DNA of 64,000 bases from Canna indica (Eukaryota > Streptophyta > Magnoliopsida > Zingiberales > Cannaceae): NCBI GenBank assembly GCA_034359265.1, contig CP136896.1, forward strand, positions 8,525,501 to 8,589,500, written 5' to 3'. Each line of letters opens with the position of its first letter. Position 1 is the first letter of the stretch. The notes under the pieces were generated by a model. That model was given only the letters and a program-made list of their open reading frames with translations. It did no database searches and was not told the origin of the DNA. The position numbers and the translations under genes were made by a program. Below are positions 34,123 to 45,808 of this stretch, in pieces.

Positions 34123-37100
34123 ATGAAAAGCCTGAGTCGTTCTTTCCTTTTAGGAAATATGGAGGCTAGAGGTAGTTCGGGTGTCAGGACGGCCTTCAGA
34201 GGTGGTCGCCGAGGTCGAGGTCGAGGTCGAGGCGGTAGACAGGCTGCTCAGACTCAGAGGGTCAGTCCTGTTCCGGCCAGAGCCGAGCCAGATTTGGCAG
34301 ATGACGTCCCTTTGGCTCAGTTTCAGCGTCGGGCGCGCTCGAGCCGTAGGCCCAGCCGGAGTAGCGCTCGGGGTGGTCGAGCGAGAGGACAGACCGAGCA
34401 GATGGAGCCCCAGCAGCAGTTCGATTCTGAGTTCGATTCTGACTCAGCTTATAGTGAGGATTCACTTTCTGAGATGTCTGCTGGAGATGCTTCAGAGGAT
34501 TCACCGGTGCAGCCGAAGCCAGTAGCTCGGCATGTCGCAGTACAGCCTGAGTCTCTTGAGAGGCGGAAGATGAACCGCCTGAATCAGTTTCTGCGCCTAG
34601 GGAGAGGCAAATTCGATAGTTTTGCTGGGACCACCGACCCTGCAGTGGCTCAGGCATGGGTTCGCGAGGTGGAGCGAGCCTTTGGTGTGTTGGGCTGTCC
34701 AGAGGAGGACCAGGTCGGTTTGGCGACTTACTACTTCACTGGAGAGGCTTTGATCTGGTGGGAGATGCAGTAGAGGCTACTGAGAGGGAAGGCGATCTCT
34801 TGGGAGAGATTCTTGAAGATATTCTTCAAGAAATATTACCCAGCTACCTATGCGAGGCAGAAGATGCAGGAGTTCCTTCAGTTGCGTCAGGGGACGAGGC
34901 GAGTGGTAGAGTATGCCAGCGAGTTTGATGCACTCTCGAGATTCGTCCCAGACTTGGTGTCCTCTGATAGCCGGAGGGCAGAGTTCTTCTTCAGTGGACT
35001 GAACAACTCCATCAAGGGATTGATGGCTAGTGTCGAGCTTGGGAGCTATGACAGAGTCCTGAGGCGGGCGCTTCGGGCGGAGGCGACTCATGCCGAGATG
35101 TTCCCGGATCGTCAGCAGGTTGAGGCTAGCCAGCCATCTCAGGCTCAGAGTCAGGGTGGCGGAGGTCAGAGACAGTCGGGACAGTCTCATTTCAGGCAGC
35201 GCAGAGGGCGCAGAGATGGTGGCAGAGGATTTGGGCAGCCGCAGGCCAAGAGGGCCAGATCAGCACCGACCCAGTCTCAGGCATCTTCTCAACCTACTCA
35301 TCAGTCGGGAGGTCAGTCGAGCCGAGGTCAGTTCCATTGCTTTAAGTGTGGGGATGCTTCCCACTCTGTCAGGGACTGCCCGCAGTCGCAGAGTCTTTGC
35401 TTTAGCTGTAAGCAGCCAGGTCACATCAGTAGAGATTGTCTGACTAGGCAGTAGGTAGGGGGCCAGAGCTCTCAGCAGCAGCGGCAAAGAGGGCCGCAGC
35501 AGAGCACCCAGCAGTCTGCTAGAGTGTTCGCTCTGACTCAGCAGCAGGCTCAGGAGGCTTCTGGTGCAGTTGTGAGAGGTATGATTCAGATTTTTAGTAT
35601 TCCTGCATCATTGTTGTTTGATACTGGTTCTACCCATTCTTTCATTGCTCCTCATATGATTGAAAAGTTGAATATGGAGCCTACACCTAGTGCGACGAGT
35701 CTGGCCGTGCATACACCATCTGGGGATGTGCTAGTGTCAGAGTTGCAGTTGAGTGGGTGTAGACTCGATCTTGGTGGCCATGTTTGTTTAGCTGATTTAT
35801 TGGTGCTGGAATTCTCTGAGTTTGATATTATTCTGGGTATGGATTGGCTTTCTGCCAACCATGCTAAAGTTGACTGTCATGGGAAGATTGTATCAATATC
35901 ACCTCCAGGATTGCCTTCATTTGAGTTCTTGGGAGTGAGAGAATCTATGACTCCCTTAATCTCAGCGCTGCAGGCCCGACGATTGCTAGCTCAGGGGTGC
36001 CTTGGCTTTATTGCATCATTGGTGGGCACTTCCGAAAGCGGTCAAAGTCGGCTTGAGGATCTACCTGTGGTCTGTGATTTTCCGAATGTGTTCCCGGATG
36101 AGTTACCAGGATTACCCCCGGTGCGTCAGTCGGACTTCACCATTGACTTGCATCCTGGTACCGCTCCTATCTCGAAGGCACCATACAGAATGGCGCCTAG
36201 GGTGTTAGAGGAGTTGAAGGAGCAGTTGCAGGAGCTGTTGGATAAAGGGTTCATCCGACCTAGTGTCTCACCCTGGGGAGCTCCAGTGTTGTTTGTAAAG
36301 AAGAAGGATGGCTCTATGAGGCTTTGCATTGATTATAGGCAGCTGAACTCGGTGACTATAAAGAACCGATACCCTCTTCCCAGGATCGATGATCTGTTTG
36401 ATCAGTTGCAGGGGACGAGTGTGTACTCCAAGATTGATTTGAGATCAGGCTATCATCAGCTCAGAGTTAGAGATGAGGATGTTCAGAAGACTGCATTCAG
36501 GACTCGCTATGGGCACTACGAGTTCTTGGTTATGCCGTTTGGATTGACCAATGCACCAGCGGCATTTATGGATTTGATGAACCGTATTTTTATGGGTTTT
36601 CTTGATCGGTTCGTCGTGGTGTTCATTGACGATATTTTGGTGTACTCTCGCAGTGAGGAAGAGCATAAAGAGCATTTGAGGATGGTGCTTGGTGTGCTGA
36701 GGAAAGAGCAGTTATATGCCAAATTCAGCAAGTGTGCTTTTTGGTTGAAGGAAGTTAGCTTTCTTGGTCATGTGATTTCTGGAGCCGGCATTGCAGTCGA
36801 TCCTCAGAAAATTAATGCAGTGTCCGAGTGGCAAAGGCCTAGGACAGTCCACGAAATTCGGAGTTTCTTGGGACTAGCAGGCTATTATCGGCGATTTGTT
36901 GAAGGTTTCTCAAAGATCGCCTCACCCTTGTCTAGATTGACAAAGAAAGGGGTGAAATTTGTGTGGGATGATCGGTGCGAGGCGAGCTTCCATGAGCTCA
37001 AGAGGCGGCTCACTAGTGCACCTGTTTTGGTAGTTCCATCTGGATGTGACGGGTTTGTGTTGTTTACAGACGCCTCCATTTAGGGACTTGGAGCTGTGTT

Positions 37101-39014
37101 GATGCAGCATGAGAGAGTAGTTGCTTATGCTTCTCGTCAGTTGAAGGAGCATGAGAAGAACTACCCAGTGCATGATTTGGAGCTAGCAGCGATCATCTTT
37201 GCTCTAAAGATTTGGCGGCATTACCTGTATGGAGCGACCTTTGAGATCTTCACAGATCATAAGAGCCTGAAGTATTTGTTCACTCAGAAGGAGCTGAACA
37301 TGAGGCAGCGCAGATGGATGGATTTCTTGAAGGATTATGATTGCTCTATTAACTATCATCCTGGTAAGGCTAATGTTGTTGCAGATGCCTTGAGCAGGAA
37401 ATCAGTTGGGATGTTGGCTTACCTCAGAGTTGCAGCGTCTGAGCTAATTCGGCAGTTTTCAGAGCTGAGTTTGGATGTGCTTCGTCCTACTGAGAGAGGA
37501 GTACTAGCCCAGCTCATTGCTCATTCGCCGATTGTTCAGCGGATTCAGGAGAGTCAGATCGAGGATCGTCACCTTCAGGCTATGACTGAGGAGATAGAGC
37601 AGGGGCGGAAGCCCGATTTCTCTAGAGATGCAGATGGTACCATCAGATTTAGAGGCAGATTATGTGTGCCTGAGGGGCACCCGGTAAAGGAAGAATTGTT
37701 GGCCGAAGCTCACAGATCCCGATTTGCAGTGCATCCGGGGAGTTCTCGGATGTATCAGGACCTAAAACGGTCATATTGGTGGCGAGGGATGAAAAAGGAT
37801 GTGGCAGAGTTTGTGGCCAAGTGTTTGATCTGTCAGCAGATCAAAGTGGAGCATCAGCGACCTGCTGGGAAGCTTCAGAACATTCCTATTCCAGAGTGGA
37901 AATGGGAGCATATCACGATGGATTTTGTTACTAGACTTCCGAGATCGCAGAGAGGGCATGACTCGATTTGGGTTATTGTTGATCGGCTTACCAAGTCTGC
38001 CCACTTCTTGCCGATGAAGAAGACTTTCCCTCTTAGTCGATTGGTAGCCTTATATTGCAGAGAGATTGTTCGGCTTCATGGTGTGCCAGCCAGCGTAATC
38101 TCAGATAGAGATCCGCGATTTACTTCGCATTTTTGGGAGAGTTTGCAGCAAGCCTTGGGTACGCAGCTTCGTTTCAGCACCGCCTATCATCCGCAGACTG
38201 ATGGCCAGTCGGAGCGCACGATTCAAACTCTTGAGGATCTCCTGCGTGCTTGTGTGTTGGACTTCGGAGGTAGCTGGGAGGACCACCTTCATCTGGTGGA
38301 GTTCTCATATAATAATAGCTATCACTCAGCTATTCAGATGGCACCGTTTGAGGCTCTTTATGGCCGGAGATGCAGATCACCAGTACATTGGGATGAGGTT
38401 GGTGAGCGTCGACTTTTGGGACCAGAGATGGTTCAGCGGGATATAGAGCTGGTGCAGATGATCAGACAGAGATTACTGACCGCCCAGAGTCGTCAGAAGA
38501 GTTATGCTGATCGGCGTAGGAGAGACTTGGAGTTCTCAGTTGGGGATCATGTCTTTCTTAGAGTATCTCCTACAGAGGTGTCATGCGGTTTGGTAAGAAG
38601 GGAAAGCTCGCACCGCGTTATATTGGCCCATTCGAGATCTTGGAGAGAGTGGGAGCGGTAGTGTATCGGCTAGCATTGCCTCCTTCCTTAGCTGATGTGC
38701 ACGATGTCTTCCATGTTTCCATGTTGAGGAAGTACGTGCCTGATCCTACTCATATCTTGGAGCAGCAGTCAGTTCAGCTTCAGCCTGACTTTAGCTTTGA
38801 GGAGCAGCCTGTTCGGATTCTCGACAGGAAAGAGCATCAGCTTCGCAACAAGGTAGTATCGCTCGTCAAGGTTGGGTGGCAGCATCATTCGGATTCGGAG
38901 GCCACTTGGGAGCGAGAGGAGGATATTCGAGTGCTCTACCCTTATCTCTTTGAGTCAGGTATTCAAATTTGGAGGTCCAAATTTCTTTTAGGTGGGGAGG
39001 ATGTTATGCCTTAA
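34123..39014 (+). pseudogene. Gypsy 2 gag-pol with three TAG stops and one frameshift
   Basis: Frame 34123-38661 (the likely start is the ATG at 34159, MEARGSS) is broken by TAG at 34771, 35452 and 37081, all in one frame; a one-base change near 38577 moves the last part to 38583-39014. Domains: RG-rich N-terminus; gag 34560-34950; two CCHC knuckles (35338-35382, 35398-35440); protease with intact D-T-G (about 35620); reverse transcriptase with FIDD (36622-36648); RNase H starting TDAS (37065); integrase with complete HH-CC (CLIC at about 37827) and DDE core to 38250; chromodomain-like tail (VKVGWQHHSDSEATWE). Each stop sits where relatives have Gln or another non-stop residue. Confidence 0.92.
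38990..39001 (+). promoter_or_regulatory. Polypurine tract of gypsy 2
   Basis: AGGTGGGGAGGA directly precedes TGTTATGCC, marking the start of the 3' LTR. Confidence 0.85.
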
Positions 39015-40061
39015 ATATTTTTTTGGACCTCCTTGTAAATAAATTTCTTAGAGGGGGTGGTTTGCAAAGATGCAAACCCTATTTAACCGAGCCCTAAACC
39101 TCTCTAATCTCTTCTTTTCGCTCGGTTCCTGTAGCAGCAGAGGGTGTCGGAAGATTTGGAGGCGCCGGCGACGAGAAGATCTCCGGTGAACCGGAGTTCG
39201 GAGGAGATTCAGGTAGGATTCACGTCCTGCTTTCTTTCTTTTTCGTATAGGGTAACCAGCGATATTGGGATGAGATTCTAGGATCGATTCTTGTCGTCGA
39301 TCGATTTGTGTTTTCTGCGATGTTTCGAGATTCATGCGATTATGTACTGTATTTTTCATTCGCGTTTTCTCGTCGTTGAATCTTCCGTCGGTAATCTTGA
39401 TCGTCGGCCTGATGGCAGTCGGGAGGGGTTCTGATCGACGCTGCCAGGAGCGTCGGAACGATATCACTCTTGTTCGGCGTTATGGCAACGCTCTGCCGTT
39501 GCCATTCGCAGCCGCTGCCAGGCACGGCCGCTACTAGGCGTGTGCTATCGGGTCGAGTCGCGGCTGCGTAGGCCGGCGAGGTGCTGTCGGGCGCGGCACT
39601 CGGCAAGGCAGAGGAGCCATGCCGTCGAAGTGCCGCGAGATCGGCCGTATGAGGTCACCTCGACTCATGGGGCGGCCGGGCTTTGCCGCTGCGAGTCGTC
39701 GCCTTGCGATGGGCGACGACGAGTCACGGTTTGGCGATGAGAATCTGGCGGATCAAGTTGGCGATAGCGCCGCCACCTCGCCGTCGGGTAAGATTCTGCA
39801 GGCGGCCGCGCGGGGGGTGGCGCGATCATCCCAGTTGGGGAATGCCGCCCCTGGCTATTCGCCATCGCTCGTCCGCAGTGGCGGCGGCGATAAGCGGTGG
39901 CGTCAATCGTCGAACCATCCTTGCCGGTCGGAGATCGTGCCGCTCAGTTCGTCACCCGGTCGGATCCGGCAGGTGGTGGCGGTGTCGGGATGGAGGAGGC
40001 GCAGGTGCGCAGTCGGGTGCGGGTGTGTGAAGAGATGAAATTTGTTGGGTTTATATCGGTG
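39002..40061 (+). repeat. Gypsy 2, 5' half of an LTR (U3-R-like), at the right end
   Basis: Begins TGTTATGCC after the polypurine tract. A promoter-like CTATTTAACC at about 39078 is followed by a GC-rich leader and a donor-like aGGTAGGATT. It stops before any TAACA terminus. Several overlapping open frames in 39300-40040 reflect GC content and are not genes. Confidence 0.75.
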
Positions 40062-40134
40062 TTAAAATCTTAGTAACAGTGGTATTTTATTAAATATTGT
40101 TTTGTCTCTTATGGCAGTGTTATGCTCTATATAT
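40062..40134. repeat. 73-bp direct repeat at right outer end of gypsy 2
   Basis: Second copy of 32727-32799. It is bracketed by a short repeat tatatcggtg (about 40052 and 40133), as if the 73 bp had been pasted into the LTR at that point. After it 28 bp of further sequence precede the host junction. Confidence 0.85.
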
Positions 40135-40534
40135 ATCGGTGTGATATTATTTTTTTGAGTTCTTTACCAAATTGTATCGAATAGGGCCGAATCAGGCCGA
40201 TTCAAACTTTCGGACAGATTCAAAAAATTGGGCCAATTCAGGCTATCGGGCTATCGGGTTGATTCAAACTATCGTACTGAATTAGGTCGGTGTATTGTGA
40301 TTAAATTATTATTATTTTATTACCGTGCTAATGATTCGTACCGAGCAACCTACTTATTTTGCGTGTTGTGTCGGGCCCGATTTCCCAAGCCCAAATTTTT
40401 ATCAGATCGGGCTGGCCTGATAGTCGGATCCAGCACGATCTGCTAGGTCTAAAACAGGGCCTTATATTTCTTTCTAACAACACCATACAAATACAAGTGC
40501 TGAACTAAAAGAGAATAATAAGGAGACAAAAAGC

Positions 40535-41299
40535 ATGGAAGGGGAAGACAGAGGAAAAGCAGTGAACAATAGATGGTCCCTCGTCGGAACTACAGCTTTG
40601 GTCACCGAAGGCACCAAAGGAATCGGGTAAAACTCATCAACTATTCAATCCTTCTACATATTCATTCAATTACTTCATGTATGACAGCTAAACTCGACTA
40701 CATACATGCAATAGTTGAAGAACTAGCAACGTTTGGGGCAGCCGTGCATACCTGCTCTCGGAACGAAGCAGAGCTTGAGAGATGCCTGCAACGATGGAGA
40801 CATTCCAACTTCACTATCACAGGTTCCGTATGCGATGTCTCATCGCCATCGGAAAGAGGGGAATTAATGGAGAGAGTCGACTCGATCTTTGATGGAAAGC
40901 TCAACATTCTGGTAAGTCCGGAGACTACTTTTAAAGCTCAGCATACATGTTTTTTTTGGGGGCAATTTTTGTTTTCAATTTCGACAAATATTTGAAAACA
41001 AATTTCTTCTTTTGCATATTCATGCATCAAATTTGAGTGAGAGAAAGGTAATTACTCTTGCCTCTTGTTTCTCTGCATGTAGGTTAACAACGCCGTGGCA
41101 ATGATGTGGAAACCAGCCACGCAGCAGACTACAGAGGACTACAGATGGCTGATGAGCAGCAACTTGGACTCGGCGTTTCATCTGAGCCAACTCGCTCACC
41201 CTCTTCTAAAGGCATCGGGAAGAGACTGCATCATCTTCATCTCCTCCATCGCAGGCTTGATTGGCTTCGGCGCTTCATCTGCATACGGGGCAACCAAAG
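40535..41299 (+). pseudogene. Tropinone-reductase-like SDR, exons 1-3 only (Q2)
   Basis: Paralogue of 13308-14417. Exon 1 (40535-40626) has GAA for GGA at 40607-40609, so the first Gly of the TGxxxGxG cofactor motif is Glu. The exon-2 acceptor AG is AT (40702-40703). Exon 2 is 40704-40911. Exon 3 (41083-41299) is intact, with NNAVAMM, FISSIAG and the catalytic YGATK that the Q1 twin has lost. Intron 3 then runs into the AT-rich array and no exons 4 or 5 follow. The two twins have complementary defects, but neither is functional. Confidence 0.88.
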
Positions 41300-41339
41300 G
41301 TAATTAAACTCCATATTCAATAACTAATCTCACTTAATT

Positions 41340-42110
41340 CTTCGTGTTCTACAATTATATTTTAAAAATTCTTCGTGTTTTAAAAATTAAAATATTATTA
41401 ATTAAAGTGAAAATAAAATTCACCATTAATCAAATTCAAAATTAATTTTCAAATTGTAATTAATTTAATTCAAGAATTTAAAAGTTAAACATGATTAATT
41501 AAAAGAAAAATAAAATTCACCAATAATAAAATTTGAAATTAATTTAATATGAAAATTAATTTTGAAAATTAAATTGGAGAGAAATTAAAGTAGTTTCATT
41601 TGAAAATTAAAAGTTGAAGATTTAAAAATTAATCATATAAAAATAAAAATGTAAGTGGGGTAAATTAAATTGTAAAAATAAAGGTAAAAAATGAGGGAGT
41701 GGGAGGAATTTAGACGGGATGAAATTATTATATATATATATATATATAACCAAAATAATTTGGAAATTAATAATTTTGAGAAAATAAAATTCAGAAATTG
41801 AGATATGTAAAATTTGGGGAAAGTAGTATCCGATGAGATTTGGATTTAAAAATTTGGAAATTAAGTAAACATAAAATTATGGCCAAAATAAAATTAGAAA
41901 ATTAGGCAATCATAATTAATTGGATTTAAAAATTTGAAAATTAAGTATATATAATTAACTACCAAAATAATTAATTACGGGGAAAAATTATTGACTTTTA
42001 AGAATTATATATGTAAAATTGTTGGTAGACATAATTAATTTCCAAAAATAATTAATCATCCCCTCTCCTTTTAATTATGGCAATCATAATTAATTGGAAA
42101 TAACATTTAA
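41340..42110. repeat. Degenerate AT-rich array (third copy, in SDR intron 3)
   Basis: Same style as 253-1300: AATTAATT cores, accaaaataa and aaaattaag phrases, plus an (AT)n run at 41732-41750. It starts after a duplicated ttcttcgtgtt in SDR intron 3. More diverged from the other two arrays than they are from each other. Confidence 0.65.
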
Positions 42111-42223
42111 GAATTGTTGACTTTTCAATTCTATTGCCGACAACATAAGAAGAAAGAAATGAGATTTGGAAGGAGAATTAATATTGAGAATTGGTATTGT
42201 TTTTCTTAATTTGATGATCAGCA

Positions 42224-42232
42224 CTATAAAAG
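42224..42232 (+). promoter_or_regulatory. Possible TATA box
   Basis: CTATAAAAG followed by ggagaggtgtgg and a possible donor (gcaggtatgttt, about 42298). No recognisable coding sequence follows, so this is weak; it may be a remnant promoter. Confidence 0.25.
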
Positions 42233-43580
42233 GAGAGGTGTGGATAGCAAAGAAATAGTAAAGATCAATCTTGGTGTGGGTACATTTAGAGTCTTCGCAG
42301 GTATGTTTTAAATCCGATCTTCATCATATAAAAATAATTTTTGAAACGCATATAAATTTGTTTTGTATTGTTTTATCTTCTGCTCCGTGTTATGAACACC
42401 TTACAATCCTACAACCTCACCATCTTCAACTAATCATACGGAAAGAAACATGTCATATAATACTATTTATTGAATATGAGAATCACTTTAATATATAGCA
42501 ATATGAGATCCGCACAGACGCATCACCAGTAGGAGTACTGAAAATTTTAGTATCCTTGCATAATTTCTTTGCCTTCCCATCTCGTTTAACCCACTTGATT
42601 TCATTATACCTTGATTACATCTTAAGTAAAATTTAGTTTTTATTTTTGTATAGATAGATATATTATAACTTTTTATAAATATTTCTATTCGAACACAAAA
42701 TTGTGTCTTAATAGCCAAAACTGTCCAAGTGAATGAATGATGCTAGCTTGCTTAGTAGACAGGGGAAGACTCAAATGTCCTATTTGAACAATGTGGTTTT
42801 AAGATTGAATGTTAGATTTCATTCCATTATAATCTACAGATGTATGTCGAAGATAAGATTATCTAGATAAATATAAGTTTTTTTTTAAAAAAAATGATAT
42901 TAAAATATAGGAGGTGGAATTTCTTCTTTTGTCATCCCTCACCCAAACCCATAATACATGTGATATGGGTATGAAAATAAATGCCTTTCCCGGAAAACAT
43001 CCTATCCACAAAAACAAAAATGGTGCATGTCGATATACAAATAGGTAAGGTTCTAAGAAACAAACTGGAGCGAGTTTTATTCTATATAGTTGTCATATTT
43101 TCTATAATAATAATAATAACAACAAAAATAACAACCACAACATGATCACTTGAACGCTTTGCTAGCTATATATGTACACATAAGCATAAGCAAGATAAAA
43201 ATAAAATTATGATCGACCATGCCTTTAATTTATTTTAAAGAACCTCAGAAAACGTCTAAGAAACCTATGTAAATGAATTATATATATTTATGAAAAAAAA
43301 TCTGCCTTGAAAATCATTCCAAATCATCCAATGGGCGCTCTTTTGATGGTAATTAATTTCATGCAAAGATTGTTGGATATTCCACCCAATAGTAATTAAT
43401 GTACTAAGAATTCGCTCCCCTCTTGTACTCTCCAACTTCCATGATGAATATAAGATTCTTTATTGACAAAAAAAATGTACCGAGAATTTTCGGCCTGGTG
43501 CATTAACGTTATACTGTCATACAGTCCTTGAAAATTGGAAATTTATGTCTCCCGATATATATTTTAATTGATGACTAGAG
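42233..43580. other. Unassigned AT-rich intergenic sequence
   Basis: No gene found. 43420-43475 (ctcttgtactctcc...gatgaatataagattctttattgac then A8) looks like a LINE 3' end with a poly-A tail. The rest has only short simple repeats such as (ataatа)-like runs near 43105. Confidence 0.4.
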
Positions 43581-43588
43581 ATTCTCAC

Positions 43589-44208
43589 CAGGGGTGTGCA
43601 AAAGTACCGGATAGACTTGAAATCGGTTGGAACCTACCCGATAGGGTAAATTCTGGGTAGATCCAAAAAAGTTTGGGTAGGGTCCGAATAATAAATCAAG
43701 GAACCGGTTCCGGTTCCATCGTTCCGAGTACCCGGAACCAGAACTAGAATCGGTTATATATATATATATAAACCCGGATTCGGAACCGAAACTCGAAATT
43801 GATTTTTACTTCAATCACAAATAGGTTTTGCAAGATTGCAGATCTTCAAAAGATTCTGATGTTGCAAATAAGTAGGTCGCCGAAGTCTATTTTCTTCTTG
43901 AGCATTACCTTCTCAAAAAGCACAGTTTCAGTGGATGAATTTAAATTGTGAAGTACTTAAGGGCACATATGAGCTTGGTTTTTTTAACAGACTCTTTGAT
44001 TATACTTCATATTAGAAACATGAAGCTATTTTTTGATAGGGTACCCGGAACCGGAACCAAAACCACAAGTTCTGGGTAGGGTCCGGTTTCAGGTTCCACA
44101 TGGTAGGGTTCAGGTCCAAAATCTGGGAACCGATCCCCTACAGGGTAGGGTCCGGGTGGCGTCCGGATATCCCGAAAATTACAGGGTACCCGAACCCACT
44201 CATCCATA
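43589..44208. mobile_element. Nonautonomous hAT-like element
   Basis: About 620 bp, beginning CAGGGGTGTGCAAAAG and flanked by the 8-bp target duplication ATTCTCAC (43581-43588 and 44209-44216). The right end (reverse complement TATGGATGAGTGGG) is a diverged inverted repeat of the left. The interior is rich in ggaacc/ggtacccgg phrases. No transposase. Confidence 0.7.
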
Positions 44209-44228
44209 ATTCTCACTATATTCACTAC

Positions 44229-45412
44229 CACTACAACAAACCAACCAAATTTCGACACCAAATCAATAATAAATTTCAGCGCCTACGTCAGCCGAAGCAT
44301 ACTTATAGACGCCTACAAAAGCGATGAAAGTGAGTGAAAGATGAAGAGAACTGGATCTGACGTATCGATGCCTGACGAGGCATCGAAATGTTAGATATCC
44401 ACGTATGTCATAGGCGTCGAGACAAGTGTCGAAAATTGTTTTTTAAAAAAATCAATTCCCGCATAGTGGCGCCTATTAGAGGCACCGGCATGCAATTTTG
44501 TATTATTATTTAAAAAATAGATCGAGGAATTTGGATTCCTCGGTAGGTGCCGCACACAGAATTCGAATTCCCCGTGCGGTGCGTACGTGGTATTCGAGCT
44601 GCGTCTGCTCATGCGGTATGAAATTGGACACGTCGTTCCACGCCTCTCGATTTTCGCCGCGCGCATGGCGAAAATCGAGCATGCTTGGTTCCACGAGCTT
44701 GCTCGAATTCGACAGCGCTGAATTCAAAAATTAAATTCTGTGCTGCTGAATTCATTAAATAATTAATTAATTTTAATTAAATTAAATTAAATATTAAGTT
44801 TAATTAAGTAGATAAACAATTAAATAATTTGATAACTCGAAATGCAACAAAAATAAATTATACATGAAAAAATTTATATACTAACCTTTGAAATGAATTT
44901 GATGACTTTAAGAATTTCTGTAATCTGAACAATGAAGAACAAAAATTAGAGAACAAAAATAAATAAGAAGTGAAAAAAAACAAATGAAGAAAAAAATGAA
45001 GAAGAATAAATAGAGAAAGAGATAAGAAAGAAGAGGAGGAAAAAAAATGAAGAAGGAATGGAATATTTATAGAAGTAAAAAATATAAAAATTATAAAAAA
45101 AAACAATTCCAGAGGTAGGAAATCTCCCGGCTCCCGGGCAAGCGCCCCTCGGCTCACATGCCCGCCCGCCTGCGCGGGTTAGCAAGCATGGGCCCGCAAA
45201 ACCACTTTGGTGGACGCTGGCGCGAGCTCACGCGCCCGCGCCGCACGAATACTAGCGCCAGTAGGCGGCGGTTTCCGGCGCCATAATTTTTTGGGTGCCT
45301 AGGACGGGGGTCGAAATTTTTGTTACTAGAATTCTTTTTTATAAAGTTTTGACGCTTGCAGCAATTAAGCCTCGAAAATTTTTCGTTGAAAAATACAGAT
45401 TATGTTGCAGTG
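44229..45412. mobile_element. Small nonautonomous CACTA element
   Basis: 1,184 bp starting CACTACAACAAA and ending ATGTTGCAGTG, an imperfect inverse of the start, with 3-bp target duplication TAC (44226-44228 and 45413-45415). No coding region; subterminal stretches include tttcgacaccaaatc and the inverse-like gaaaatttttcg. A fragment of the same family lies at 12530 and 32325. Confidence 0.7.
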
Positions 45413-45415
45413 TAC

Positions 45416-45709
45416 CATTTTGTCAAAACTTGCACACAAATCTTGTTAATCCTCCTTGGATGATTAGTACTATTGTTGAGGACATTCAATTTTTAATGAA
45501 GGCTTGTAACCGTGAAAGCTTCTCATTTTGTAAGGGAAGGAAAAAAGACTGCTCATTGGGCTGCAAATAGAGCTAGAAGAGAAGGAGATTTTGTAATCTG
45601 GTCATCCACCCGTCCTCCTGATCTCGAGGACATTTTGCACGATGACTGTTTTTGCTCTGATTTTGCTGAGTTTAATTAAATGTTTTATCTGTTTTGAAAA
45701 AAAAAAACA
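45416..45709 (+). mobile_element. LINE 3' end: RNase H tail and poly-A
   Basis: Encodes the end of a plant LINE RNase H domain (PPWMISTIVEDIQFLMKAC, AHWAANRARREGDFV, STRPPDL) with one frameshift near 45525, a stop, and an A-rich tail at 45696-45709. Its tail lies only about 100 bp upstream of the next SDR start codon, so it occupies that gene's promoter region. Confidence 0.75.
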
Positions 45710-45808
45710 AACAAACAAACTTGCACACGAAAATTCCCATATTTCTCGTCTTGTCTTCTTACACTAGCTAGCACGAGATTCCCTTCCTTTGTAGGCTCTG
45801 ATATACGA

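Larger units (their letters stand above)
32730..40162 (+). mobile_element. Ty3-gypsy element with permuted LTR halves, gypsy 2
   Basis: Plus-strand chromovirus-type element. Borders come from the uninterrupted paralogue at 12921-12945: host ...acttgatta joins the element, and host taccaaattg resumes at 40163. Unlike a normal insertion, the left end carries only the 3' half of an LTR (to TAACA at 33999) and the right end only the 5' half (from TGTTATGCC at 39002). A 73-bp sequence is shared by both outer ends, and no 5-bp target duplication exists; about 6-9 host bases are missing instead. Coding region 34123-39014 is interrupted by three TAG codons and one frameshift. Confidence 0.85.

Noticed and set aside
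34181..35443. Alternative-frame open readings over gypsy 2 gag
   Set aside because: Overlap the true gag frame, which has the zinc knuckles and gag motifs.
39300..40040. Several overlapping GC-rich open frames right of gypsy 2
   Set aside because: They lie in the LTR half, overlap one another on both strands and show no recognisable domain.
42271..42498. Short frame after a TATA-like box
   Set aside because: No homology, no conserved copy and AT-rich composition; insufficient to call a gene.
44858..45185. Minus-strand Phe/Ser-rich frames suggesting a membrane protein
   Set aside because: Low-complexity A/T and purine runs in a nonautonomous CACTA element; no homology or conserved start.
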